A stretch of DNA of 41,634 bases, from contig URUY01000029.1 of NCBI GenBank assembly GCA_900551115.1, forward strand, positions 1 to 41,634, in the 5' to 3' direction. The notes under the pieces are model-generated. The model was not told the DNA's origin. It ran no database searches and was given only the letters and a program-made list of their open reading frames with translations. Shown here piece after piece: positions 24,810-33,093 of this stretch. Every line of letters starts with the position of its first letter. Within the stretch, counting starts at the first letter, position 1. Made by a program: the position numbers and the translations under genes. This DNA comes from an uncultured Lachnospiraceae bacterium (GTDB taxonomy: Bacteria; Bacillota; Clostridia; Lachnospirales; Lachnospiraceae).

Positions 24810-25769
24810 ATGAATAAACAAAGAAAGAATGTAAGTGACAGCGCCAGACGGAATTATAAGGATACCCTGTTCAGGATGCTGTTTAACGACGGAGAACGGC
24901 TGCTGGAGCTTTACAATGCAGTAAGCGGTACGGCATACGATAAGCCCGAGGAACTGGAAATCGTGACACTGGAAAATGCAATTTACATGAATATGAAAAA
25001 TGATCTTGCATTTGTAATGGATTTTTATCTGAACCTGTATGAACACCAGTCCACGTTTAATCCTAACATGCCCCTTCGGAACCTGCTTTATGTAGCAAAA
25101 GAATATCAGAAACTGGTAAAGCAGAATACTCTGTATGCGTCTTCTCTGATACAGATTCCTGCTCCTAAGTTTGTTGTGTTTTATAATGGCGTGGAGGTGC
25201 AGGCGGAAAAAAGAATTTTAAAGCTGTCCGATGCTTACCTGCAAGGAAGCGAGGAACCGGAACTGGAGCTTAAAGTAACGATGATCAATATTAATTCCGG
25301 TTATAATAAGGAATTGTTGGAAAAATGCAAGCTATTAAAGGAATATGTATTGTATGTGGAACGGGTACGGCAGTATACGGCATCCATGGGCTTGCAGGAA
25401 GCGGTAGAACGTGCCGTGACGGAATGTATATCGGAGGACATTCTTTCCGAATTCCTGTTAACCTATAGAGCGGAGGCGATTAGTATGAGCATTTTCGAGT
25501 ACAATGAAGAAAGAGAAAAGGAACTGATGCGCAAGGCATATCTGAAAGAGGGGGAACAAAAGGGAATACAAACCGGAATACAGACTGGCTTGGAAATTGG
25601 AAAGGCACTTGCGCTGGTACAGAATGTGGATACACTGGCACATAGCCAAAATATGGAGAAAGCAAAAGCCTGTGCATTGCTTGGCATATCCATGGAGGAA
25701 TATGAACGAGCAAAAGAACTTGCGGCAGAACATCAGAAGCGGGAAAAGGATACTTTCAAAGAAGGATAG
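24810..25769 (+). CDS. Rpn family recombination-promoting nuclease / PD-(D/E)XK transposase-like protein
   Basis: A 319-residue protein of the Rpn (YhgA-like) group. The start 'YKDTLFRMLFND', then 'NDLAFVMDFYLNLYEHQST' holds the conserved Asp and Glu-x-Gln of the PD-(D/E)XK core, with 'NPNMPLRNLLYVAKEY' next. The C-terminus has the family tail of Gly-spaced helical repeats ('EGEQKGIQTGIQTGLEIGK'). Rpn proteins cut DNA and promote RecA-independent recombination in E. coli; others are mobile. ATG 24810 follows AAGGAGGA; an in-frame ATG 33 bases upstream is less likely. It lies between pyrF and pyrE with its own promoter and is probably an acquired gene. Confidence 0.92.
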   Translation: MNKQRKNVSDSARRNYKDTLFRMLFNDGERLLELYNAVSGTAYDKPEELEIVTLENAIYMNMKNDLAFVMDFYLNLYEHQSTFNPNMPLRNLLYVAKEYQKLVKQNTLYASSLIQIPAPKFVVFYNGVEVQAEKRILKLSDAYLQGSEEPELELKVTMININSGYNKELLEKCKLLKEYVLYVERVRQYTASMGLQEAVERAVTECISEDILSEFLLTYRAEAISMSIFEYNEEREKELMRKAYLKEGEQKGIQTGIQTGLEIGKALALVQNVDTLAHSQNMEKAKACALLGISMEEYERAKELAAEHQKREKDTFKEG

Positions 25770-25910
25770 GGTTGCTTACCGGACGTGATTTAAGTTTCAT
25801 TTCAACTAAGTTTAATACAAAAGTAGAATAATAAAACAGGTAAGACTAAACTGTAAACTGCCGTTTATCAAAACACAAAGTAAATATTATTAAAAAAGTG
25901 ATGCGATAAC

Positions 25911-25938
25911 TTGAAAATATTTGGAATTTGGGTATAAT
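25911..25938 (+). promoter_or_regulatory. Promoter of the AAA ATPase gene
   Basis: TTGAAA (25911-25916), 16 bases, a perfect TATAAT (25933-25938), 37 bases before the start at 25976. Confidence 0.75.
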
Positions 25939-25975
25939 AATATCAAAGGAATTGCAGAAGGGAGATGTTCTTAAT

Positions 25976-27202
25976 ATGCTGTTCAAAAGAGAAAAGTATT
26001 TGAAGAAAATCAGACCGTTTTATAATGCCGATGATATTATTAAAGTCATTACCGGAGTGAGACGTTGTGGCAAATCCAGTCTTATGGAAACAATTGCCGA
26101 AGAAATCAAGCAAGGTGGTGTAAATGAAGACGATATCATCTATTTAGACCTTGATAAGCGTGAGAACAGAAAAGTCAAAACAGCCGATGAACTTGAAAAG
26201 CTGGTTGAGTCTAACATTAAGAGCAAAGGACGAAAATTTCTGTTTATAGATGAAGTTCAAAATGTTACGGACTTTGAAGAAGTCATTAACGGATTTCGTT
26301 CTGATGGTGAATTTTCCATTTTTATCACAGGTTCCAATTCCTATCTTTTAAGCGGTGAACTTGTCACGAAATTAACCGGTAGATATCTTGAATTTGAACT
26401 GTTTACCTTAAGCTTTGAGGAATATGAGCAGATGAAACAGTTTTACGGAAAACCAATCGATCCAAATGGAAATGTGGAACTAAATCACTATATTCTTGAG
26501 GGTGGATTTCCGAGAACAGTACAGATAGATGACCTTGCTGCAAAAAGAACTTATGTTACAGGTGTAGTAAACGAGATTTTTGAGAAAGATATTAAACGAA
26601 GAGTGAAAATCAAAGATAGAGCAACCTTTGAGGCTGTCAAAAGCTTTGTAATTAACAACTTCGGAGCGACCACAAGCATCAAAAGTTTAACCGAAGCACT
26701 TGAAAAAGTCGGAGTTGCAACTACAAGAGCGACCGTTATGAAGTATATTTCGGCGCTCATTGATGCAAAGATTTTATATGAGTGCAATCGCTTTGATATG
26801 AAATCAAAGAAGGTTCTTTCGGGTGAGAAGAAATATTATCTTGCTGATTTGAGCTTTTACTTTGCACAGAACACCGATAACAGAATCAATTTCGGACCGG
26901 TTCTTGAAAATATTGTTTATATTTATTCCCGTAGCTTTGATTATTCGGTCAGTGTTGGAAGAATTGGTAAGCTGGAATGTGATTTCATCCTGCGAAATAC
27001 CGAAAATGATTATTCCTATGTTCAAGTAGCCTATACAATATTGCAAAGTGAGGATACAGAAAATAGGGAATACAAGCCGTTGGAAAATATCCGTGATAAT
27101 TATGCAAAGTATGTTGCAACAGCGGATTACACCCTGCAAAAGAGAAATGGTATTAAGCATATCAATTTGATGGAGTTTATGAAAAAAGAATCAAAGTTCT
27201 AA
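25976..27202 (+). CDS. AAA ATPase with a DUF4143-type C-terminal domain
   Basis: A 408-residue protein. Walker A GVRRCGKSS (27-35), Walker B 'FLFIDEVQNV', sensor 'IFITGSNSYLLSGEL' and 'LTGRYLEFELFTLSFEEY' are typical of the AAA_14/DUF4143 group. The C-terminal third has 'GKLECDFILRNTENDYSYVQVAY', a degraded PD-(D/E)XK-like core. These proteins are widespread and often mobile, and their function is unclear. ATG 25976 was chosen because GGGAG lies just upstream and the longer frame overlaps the promoter. The DNA is more AT-rich than pyrF/pyrE on each side, which suggests transfer. A terminator hairpin ends it (27231-27269). Confidence 0.93.
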   Translation: MLFKREKYLKKIRPFYNADDIIKVITGVRRCGKSSLMETIAEEIKQGGVNEDDIIYLDLDKRENRKVKTADELEKLVESNIKSKGRKFLFIDEVQNVTDFEEVINGFRSDGEFSIFITGSNSYLLSGELVTKLTGRYLEFELFTLSFEEYEQMKQFYGKPIDPNGNVELNHYILEGGFPRTVQIDDLAAKRTYVTGVVNEIFEKDIKRRVKIKDRATFEAVKSFVINNFGATTSIKSLTEALEKVGVATTRATVMKYISALIDAKILYECNRFDMKSKKVLSGEKKYYLADLSFYFAQNTDNRINFGPVLENIVYIYSRSFDYSVSVGRIGKLECDFILRNTENDYSYVQVAYTILQSEDTENREYKPLENIRDNYAKYVATADYTLQKRNGIKHINLMEFMKKESKF

Positions 27203-27230
27203 CCTCAAAATCCAGGATTTTCCGGTTTAT

Positions 27231-27269
27231 AACCGTTCATCTTCAATTTTATTGAAAATGGGCGGTTTT
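27231..27269 (+). terminator. Rho-independent terminator
   Basis: AACCG (27231-27235) pairs with CGGTT (27263-27267), with an inner TTCAAT/ATTGAA stem, followed by TTTT including the end of the arm. Confidence 0.75.
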
Positions 27270-27455
27270 GTTAGGATATGGGAAAGTACTCAACAATAAA
27301 AATTCAGATATAAATGGTATGTTACCAATTGAAAAAACCACATGTCTATGGTAATATGAAAAAAGATTTAAACCTTGCATATAAAAGCATGCAGTAAGGC
27401 ATACAAGAGGAAACAAGAGGCAAAAAAGCCCGTAAATACAGGAGGTTTTAATAAA

Positions 27456-28136
27456 GTGGAAAGCTACAAACAGGAATTTATAGAATTTATGGTAGATTGC
27501 AAGGTTTTGAAATTTGGTGATTTTACCTTAAAGAGCGGCAGAAAAAGCCCGTTTTTTATGAATGCAGGCGCCTATGTGACAGGGGCACAGTTAAGAAAGC
27601 TGGGACAGTATTATGCACAGGCCATTCATGATGCGTACGGTGATGATTTTGATGTGCTGTTCGGACCGGCTTATAAAGGAATTCCGTTAAGCGTGGCAAC
27701 CACTATCGCATACAGTGAGCTGTACGGCAAAGAAATCCGTTACTGCTCCAACAGAAAAGAAGTAAAGGACCATGGAGACGTGGGGATACTGCTCGGAAGT
27801 AAGCTGAAGGATGGAGATAAGGTGGTAATTATCGAGGATGTAACTACCTCAGGCAAGTCCATAGAAGAGACCTTCCCTATTATCAAAGCCCAGGCTGATG
27901 TGGAAATCAAGGGCATGATGGTATCCTTAAACAGAGAAGAGGTCGGGCTTTCCGGCAAAATGGGCGCCCTTTCAGAGATACAGGAGAAATACGGATTTGC
28001 TGCAAGGGCTATCGTAAGCATGAGCGAAGTAACAGAGCATCTGTATAACAGACCGTACAAAGGCGAAATTTATATCAATGATGAAATGAAAGACGCAATC
28101 GATAAGTATTATGAACAGTATGGAGTTAAAAAGTAA
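27456..28136 (+). CDS. pyrE: Orotate phosphoribosyltransferase
   Basis: It joins orotate to PRPP to make OMP, one step before PyrF. The 226-residue product has the PRPP-binding loop 'VVIIEDVTTSGKS', 'GDFTLKSGRKSPFFMNAGAY' and 'YKGIPLSVATTIAY'. The start is GTG 27456, with an AGGAGG ribosome site at 27440-27445; the frame extends further upstream but has no site there. The next small gene begins 12 bases after the stop, so they are co-transcribed. The promoter was not found with confidence between the terminator and the start. Confidence 0.96.
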   Translation: MESYKQEFIEFMVDCKVLKFGDFTLKSGRKSPFFMNAGAYVTGAQLRKLGQYYAQAIHDAYGDDFDVLFGPAYKGIPLSVATTIAYSELYGKEIRYCSNRKEVKDHGDVGILLGSKLKDGDKVVIIEDVTTSGKSIEETFPIIKAQADVEIKGMMVSLNREEVGLSGKMGALSEIQEKYGFAARAIVSMSEVTEHLYNRPYKGEIYINDEMKDAIDKYYEQYGVKK

Positions 28137-28148
28137 GGAGAGATAGCC

Positions 28149-28301
28149 ATGGAAGAAAAACTGTACAGAACCATGAGGGGAACCGGTGCAACCAATATTG
28201 TAGTAGGGGTACTCACTTTGGTAGTGGGAATCACCAGCGGTATTCTGTTAATCATCAGTGGCTCTAAACTGCTGTCGCGTAAGTCCAATATTTTATTTTA
28301 A
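28149..28301 (+). CDS. 50-residue membrane peptide downstream of pyrE
   Basis: A short ORF with an AAGGAGAG ribosome site and ATG 28149. It encodes MEEKLYRTMRGTGATN... followed by one hydrophobic segment (about residues 17-41, 'VVGVLTLVVGITSGILLI') and a short basic end 'SKLLSRKSNILF'. The ribosome site, tight spacing to pyrE and the membrane pattern support a real gene. I do not recognise the family. A hairpin (28310-28336) right after it probably ends the pyrE unit. Confidence 0.75.
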   Translation: MEEKLYRTMRGTGATNIVVGVLTLVVGITSGILLIISGSKLLSRKSNILF

Positions 28302-28309
28302 AGGTGGAT

Positions 28310-28336
28310 GGGCATTTCCTGAGGAGGTGCCCTTTT
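28310..28336 (+). terminator. Likely rho-independent terminator
   Basis: GGGCA (28310-28314) pairs with TGCCC (28328-28332), with an inner CCT/AGG, and is followed by TTTTA. Confidence 0.65.
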
Positions 28337-28358
28337 ATCGTATAGCAGGAGTGAATGT

Positions 28359-28679
28359 ATGGGGCGTAAACCAAATTATATTTTTACAAATAAAAGACAC
28401 TCCAACAGGGCGGTGATGTCTACCATTTTAGGGGTAATCAGCACCCTTTCCCTTGTTGCGGTGATTTATCTTGCTTATGTGCAGGAGGGCAATGCCCCGG
28501 CAGGATATGGTGTGACAGGACTTTTAATAGCGGTGTTCTCGGTAACAGGCCTGATACTGGGCGGAGTGACGGCGTTAGAAAAGGACAGGTACAAGCTGTT
28601 TCCCTGTCTGGGCATCGTGTTTAACACAATAGCATTAATCGGTATCGCACTGGTGGTATACGCAGGGATTTATCTGTAG
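28359..28679 (+). CDS. Small integral membrane protein (DUF6142-like)
   Basis: A 106-residue protein with three predicted membrane segments (about residues 20-42, 50-70, 82-104). The N-terminus is basic ('GRKPNYIFTNKRHSNRAVMS'), which would keep it inside. The wording 'STLSLVAVIYLAYVQEGNAPAGYG' and 'GLILGGVTALEKDRYKLFP' recalls the small uncharacterised DUF6142 family of Lachnospiraceae. The function is not known. It is followed closely by the M29 aminopeptidase, which may be co-transcribed. Confidence 0.85.
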   Translation: MGRKPNYIFTNKRHSNRAVMSTILGVISTLSLVAVIYLAYVQEGNAPAGYGVTGLLIAVFSVTGLILGGVTALEKDRYKLFPCLGIVFNTIALIGIALVVYAGIYL

Positions 28680-28701
28680 GAGCATGCGGAAGGTGATGTG
28701 C

Positions 28702-30741
28702 ATGGAAAGGAAAGAAATGGAAGAATTGTTACAGGAAAGACTGAATCTGGCAAAAGAACGTATTATACAAATACAGGAAGAGAATATTGCGGATGCAGCA
28801 TTTGCAGCTTTTTTTAAGAAAGAAGCAAAATGGCTGTCCCGCTTATTTATAATAGAACAGAAGGCGGCAGACGGCACTCTTTATGAGATGAATCTGGCAG
28901 ACTTACAGGAACAGAATAAGCAGCTTTACAGTGAACTGCAAAAAGCAAATTATGAAACAAGCTATGCCAATCCGGCGTATGCGTCAGGGGAGCTTTCTGC
29001 GGAATACGGGCCGCTTATGGCGGCGGTTCATGCAGAGCTTCGCGGCTGCATTGTTTCCGTTTATGAGGGACGTACAGAGGAATTTGTGGCGGCGGCAGAG
29101 TTGTTTTTAGAGATAGCAAATGCTTTTTCCTGTGCATGGGAGGAAGAAAAGCGTCTTCCTGCCTATGAGGATATCAGACAGATTTTCTACTGGTATATGA
29201 GCGATTATGCAGAGCTTCGTTCCGAAAGACAGGTGTATGAAAGAGTAACGCCGGTAATGAATGCCGCAAAAAAGACGGTTATGGAAAGCGATTTGACAGA
29301 CCTTCGTTATCTGTACCGTTACGGCGAATATGTTTCTGACTGTGAGATACGCACGGCAAAATTTTTAAATTCCCTGCCCGAGGAAAAAATCGCAACGATG
29401 GCAGATACCTTTACCGAAGGATACCGTATGGGTTTCCTTGTAGGAAACAAGGATATCAGTATCAAAAAGAGCGTAAGCATACATTATAATCTGGGCTTTG
29501 AAAGAGTGGTCAGAAAGGCAGTGGATAATTTTGCAAAAATTGGGCTGGATACCATTATTTTTAGGGACGGTGTTCAGAGTACGCCGGCAAACAGGCAGTA
29601 TCTCTATGACCATAAGGATGATAACGTACTCTTTTTTGACAGACAGTATATGAACCGCAAATTGGAAACCTTAAAGTACGCCTATGAGCAGAATAAGGAG
29701 GCAGCAGGTGTTTATGGTGGCCCTGCTGTAATGGAGGTATTCGGGGAGACGCCGTTTGCACCCTCTGTGAAGCCGGAAGCCTGTAAGACGGATGAAAAGC
29801 ATCAGAAGCTGATGGTAGAATACATGTCCGCTTACAGACAAAAACAGGCTGAATACATTAAGGAAGAAGAACGCAGCTTTACCATTATTGCGTTCCCAAC
29901 GCCGGATATCGGAGAGCAGTTTGAAGAAATATTTGATGAAATCATACGCATCAATACCCTGGATTATAAGCTGTACCGACAGATTCAGCAGACGATTATA
30001 GACGTTCTCGATACCGCTTCCTACGTGGAAATAAAGGGCATGAACGGCAACAGGACAGACATGAAGGTAATGCTCCGTCCTCTCTGCAATCCCGAAAAGG
30101 AAACCAAATTTGAAAACTGTGTGGCAGACGTGAATATCCCGGTAGGAGAGGTTTTCACCTCGCCTGTTCTTACAGGAACAGAGGGCATTTTGCATGTAAG
30201 CCGTGTATTTTTACGGGAGCTGGAATACAAGGATTTGGAAATTACCTTTAAGGACGGTATGACGGCTGATTATCGGTGCGGTAATTTCCCTGATGAAACG
30301 GAAGGAAAAAATTACATCAAAGAAAATGTCTTATGCAACCATACTTCACTGCCTTTGGGTGAATTTGCCATAGGTACCAATACCACGGCATATGTGGCAG
30401 CAGAAAAATATCATATCGGGGACAAGCTTCCCATTCTTATTGCGGAAAAGATGGGGCCTCATTTTGCAGTAGGCGATACCTGCTATTCCCATGCAGAGGA
30501 GGTAAAGGTGTACAATCCAAACGGCAAGGAAATCATTGCCCGGGACAACGAAGTCTCTCTGCTTAGGAATGAGGATATGTCCAAGGCGTATTTCAACTGC
30601 CACACGGATATTACCATTCCCTATCATGAACTGGGAGAGGTAACGGCAGTGCGGGAAGACGGCAGCAGATGCGTTATTATAGAAAAAGGACGTTTTGTGC
30701 TTGCAGGCTGTGAAGAATTGAACAAACCATTTGCGAAATGA
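28702..30741 (+). CDS. M29-family metallo-aminopeptidase
   Basis: A 679-residue cytoplasmic aminopeptidase of the M29 (AmpS/thermophilic aminopeptidase) type, larger than the usual 400-residue members because of a helical N-terminal region of about 300 residues. The catalytic C-terminal half has 'NIPVGEVFTSPV', 'LPLGEFAIGTNT' and 'EKMGPHFAVGDTCYSH', which carry the Glu and His metal ligands of this family. ATG 28702 was preferred to ATG 28684 and 28696 because AAGGTG lies upstream at the right distance. It would remove N-terminal residues from peptides. The role of the large N-terminal part is unknown. Confidence 0.9.
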   Translation: MERKEMEELLQERLNLAKERIIQIQEENIADAAFAAFFKKEAKWLSRLFIIEQKAADGTLYEMNLADLQEQNKQLYSELQKANYETSYANPAYASGELSAEYGPLMAAVHAELRGCIVSVYEGRTEEFVAAAELFLEIANAFSCAWEEEKRLPAYEDIRQIFYWYMSDYAELRSERQVYERVTPVMNAAKKTVMESDLTDLRYLYRYGEYVSDCEIRTAKFLNSLPEEKIATMADTFTEGYRMGFLVGNKDISIKKSVSIHYNLGFERVVRKAVDNFAKIGLDTIIFRDGVQSTPANRQYLYDHKDDNVLFFDRQYMNRKLETLKYAYEQNKEAAGVYGGPAVMEVFGETPFAPSVKPEACKTDEKHQKLMVEYMSAYRQKQAEYIKEEERSFTIIAFPTPDIGEQFEEIFDEIIRINTLDYKLYRQIQQTIIDVLDTASYVEIKGMNGNRTDMKVMLRPLCNPEKETKFENCVADVNIPVGEVFTSPVLTGTEGILHVSRVFLRELEYKDLEITFKDGMTADYRCGNFPDETEGKNYIKENVLCNHTSLPLGEFAIGTNTTAYVAAEKYHIGDKLPILIAEKMGPHFAVGDTCYSHAEEVKVYNPNGKEIIARDNEVSLLRNEDMSKAYFNCHTDITIPYHELGEVTAVREDGSRCVIIEKGRFVLAGCEELNKPFAK

Positions 30742-30792
30742 CAGAAAAATATGTACAATCCGCCATGTTTAGACAAAATTAAGAAAAACCGA

Positions 30793-30821
30793 TTGCACCC
30801 GAAACAAATTTTTAGTAAACT
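30793..30821 (+). promoter_or_regulatory. Promoter of the purEMND operon
   Basis: TTGCAC (30793-30798), 17 bases, TAAACT (30816-30821), 44 bases before the purE start. No purine riboswitch or PurR-type box was seen in the 124-base leader. Confidence 0.6.
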
Positions 30822-30865
30822 AAGGGTAATTAAAGTGAATGTAGTGATGAAAGGAGAACTGTAAA

Positions 30866-31375
30866 GTGGCACAGGTTGGAATTGTTATGGGCTCTGATTC
30901 GGATATGCCCGTTATGGCGAAAGCCGCAGATATATTGGAGGAACTGGGAATCTCTTACGAGATGACGATTATTTCGGCGCACAGAGAGCCGGATGTATTC
31001 TTTGATTATGCACAGAGTGCGGAGGAAAAAGGATTTAAGGTAATTATAGCAGGCGCCGGCATGGCAGCACATCTGCCGGGTATGTGCGCGGCGATTTTCC
31101 CTATGCCGGTTATCGGCATTCCCATGCACACCACCTCTTTGGGAGGCAGGGATTCTCTCTATTCCATCGTGCAGATGCCCTCCGGAATTCCTGTTGCTAC
31201 CGTAGCCATTAACGGCGGCGCCAATGCAGGTCTTTTGGCAGCAAAGATTTTAGCAACCTCTGATGCAGTTCTTCTTGAAAAGCTGAAGGCATACAGCAAA
31301 AATTTAAAAGAACAGGTGCAGGCAAAGGATGCCCGGTTACAGGAAGTCGGTTATAAAAAATATATGGAAAAATAA
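30866..31375 (+). CDS. purE: N5-carboxyaminoimidazole ribonucleotide mutase
   Basis: Class I PurE converts N5-CAIR to CAIR, the substrate of PurC. The 169-residue sequence has 'GIVMGSDSDMPVM', 'ISAHREP' with the catalytic His, and 'AGAGMAAHLPGM'. The start is GTG 30866 with AAAGGAG 9 bases upstream. No purK was seen in the window. purM follows after 36 bases, so this is the first gene of the purE-purM-purN-purD unit. Confidence 0.97.
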   Translation: MAQVGIVMGSDSDMPVMAKAADILEELGISYEMTIISAHREPDVFFDYAQSAEEKGFKVIIAGAGMAAHLPGMCAAIFPMPVIGIPMHTTSLGGRDSLYSIVQMPSGIPVATVAINGGANAGLLAAKILATSDAVLLEKLKAYSKNLKEQVQAKDARLQEVGYKKYMEK

Positions 31376-31411
31376 TGGGCAGACGGCCCTTTACAAGTGA
31401 GGAGAATAAAA

Positions 31412-32437
31412 ATGGATTACAAGAAAGCTGGCGTTGATATTGAAGCGGGATATAAGTCCGTAGAACTGATGAAGAAATATGTAAAGGAAACCATGAGACC
31501 GGAGGTGCTTGGCGGTATCGGCGGATTTTCCGGTGCATTTTCATTAAGTGCTGTCAAAGATATGGAAAAGCCCACACTGGTTTCCGGTACGGATGGTGTA
31601 GGCACCAAGATTAAACTGGCATTTTTACTGGATAAGCATGATACGGTAGGTATTGACTGTGTGGCTATGTGTGTAAATGATATTGTCTGTGCAGGCGCAG
31701 AGCCTCTGTTCTTTTTGGATTACATTGCATGCGGCAGGAACTATCCGGAAAAGATTGCGGCTATCGTAAAAGGTGTAGCAGAAGGCTGTAAGCAGTCCGG
31801 CTGTGCCCTGATTGGCGGAGAAACCGCAGAGCATCCGGGACTGATGCCTGAGGATGAGTACGATTTGGCAGGCTTTGCAGTTGGTGTTGTGGATGAAAAG
31901 GACCTGATTACCGGCGAAAATATCAAGCCCGGCGATACCCTTATCGGCATTGCTTCCACCGGCGTACACAGCAACGGATTTTCACTGGTACGTAAAGTAT
32001 TTGACATGACAGAAGAAAGTTTAAATACCTACTATGATGAACTTGGCAAGACGCTTGGCGAGGCACTTCTTGCGCCCACAAGAATCTATGTAAAGGCATT
32101 AAAGAGTGTAAAGGAAGCAGGCGTTACCATTAAAGGCTGCAGCCATATTACCGGCGGCGGTTTCTATGAGAATATTCCCAGAATGCTTCCCGATGGCATT
32201 CATGCCCGTGTGGAAAAGGACAGCTATGAAATCCCTGCTATTTTTAAGCTTTTACAGAAGACGGGCAATCTGGAAGAAAAAATGATGTACAATACTTACA
32301 ATATGGGCCTGGGCATGATGCTGGCAGTGGATGCAAAAGATACAGAGAAGACACTTGCCGCACTGCAGGCAGCAGGAGAAAAAGCTTATGTGGTAGGTAC
32401 CTGTGAGGCAGGCGAAAAAGGAGTTACCGTATGTTAA
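31412..32437 (+). CDS. purM: Phosphoribosylformylglycinamidine cyclo-ligase
   Basis: AIR synthetase closes the imidazole ring using ATP. The 341 residues show 'GIGGFSGAFSL', 'GTDGVGTKIKLAF', 'DCVAMCVNDIVCAGAEPLFF', 'GGETAEHPG' and 'GGGFYENIPRMLP', all family marks. ATG 31412 was chosen because GAGGAG lies 9 bases upstream; an in-frame ATG 15 bases earlier lacks a site. It overlaps purN by 7 bases, so their translation is coupled. Confidence 0.97.
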   Translation: MDYKKAGVDIEAGYKSVELMKKYVKETMRPEVLGGIGGFSGAFSLSAVKDMEKPTLVSGTDGVGTKIKLAFLLDKHDTVGIDCVAMCVNDIVCAGAEPLFFLDYIACGRNYPEKIAAIVKGVAEGCKQSGCALIGGETAEHPGLMPEDEYDLAGFAVGVVDEKDLITGENIKPGDTLIGIASTGVHSNGFSLVRKVFDMTEESLNTYYDELGKTLGEALLAPTRIYVKALKSVKEAGVTIKGCSHITGGGFYENIPRMLPDGIHARVEKDSYEIPAIFKLLQKTGNLEEKMMYNTYNMGLGMMLAVDAKDTEKTLAALQAAGEKAYVVGTCEAGEKGVTVC

Positions 32438-33054
32438 GAGCAGTAGTATGCGTATCGGGAGGCGGCACCAATCTGCAGGCAATTTTGGATGCAGTGGATA
32501 AGGGTACCATTACCAATACCGAGATTGCAGCGGTTATCAGTAACAATGCAGGCGCAAAGGCTCTTGAGCGTGCCCAAAATAACAATATTCCCGGTATCCT
32601 TATGTCTCCGAAGGCTTTTCCGGACAGAGAGAGCTTCAATACGGCATTTACGGAAAAAATGTGTGAACTGAACCCGGATTTAATCGTGCTGGCAGGCTTT
32701 TTAGTCAAAATTCCTGAGGCAATGGTTTCTAAATTCTCCAACCGGATTGTGAATATACACCCATCCCTGATACCTGCTTTCTGCGGCGTGGGATACTATG
32801 GATTAAAGGTACATGAAGAGGCACTGCGCCGGGGCGTGAAGGTGACCGGTGCAACGGTGCATTTTGTAAATGAGGGCATGGATGAAGGCCCGATTATTGC
32901 CCAGAAGGCAGTGGCTGTAGAGGAAGGGGATACCCCCGAGCTTTTGCAGCGCCGTGTTATGGAGCAGGCAGAGTGGGTACTGCTTCCAAAGGCGATAGAC
33001 GATATTGCCAACAACCGTCTTAAGATAACGGACGGACATGTTTACTATATATAA
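32431..33054 (+). CDS. purN: Phosphoribosylglycinamide formyltransferase
   Basis: It transfers a formyl group from 10-formyl-THF to GAR. The 207-residue protein has 'VSGGGTNLQAI', 'AGFLVKIPEAMV', 'NIHPSLIPAF' with the catalytic Asn-x-His, and 'VTGATVHFVNEGMDEGPII' with the catalytic Asp. ATG 32431 lies inside the end of purM. The family's more usual 'PSLLPAFKG' reads here as 'PSLIPAFCGVGYYG', which is a small local variation. Confidence 0.96.
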   Translation: MLRAVVCVSGGGTNLQAILDAVDKGTITNTEIAAVISNNAGAKALERAQNNNIPGILMSPKAFPDRESFNTAFTEKMCELNPDLIVLAGFLVKIPEAMVSKFSNRIVNIHPSLIPAFCGVGYYGLKVHEEALRRGVKVTGATVHFVNEGMDEGPIIAQKAVAVEEGDTPELLQRRVMEQAEWVLLPKAIDDIANNRLKITDGHVYYI

Positions 33055-33093
33055 AATGCTGCATACGGATACAGGCAGCAGGGAGGATTTTTC

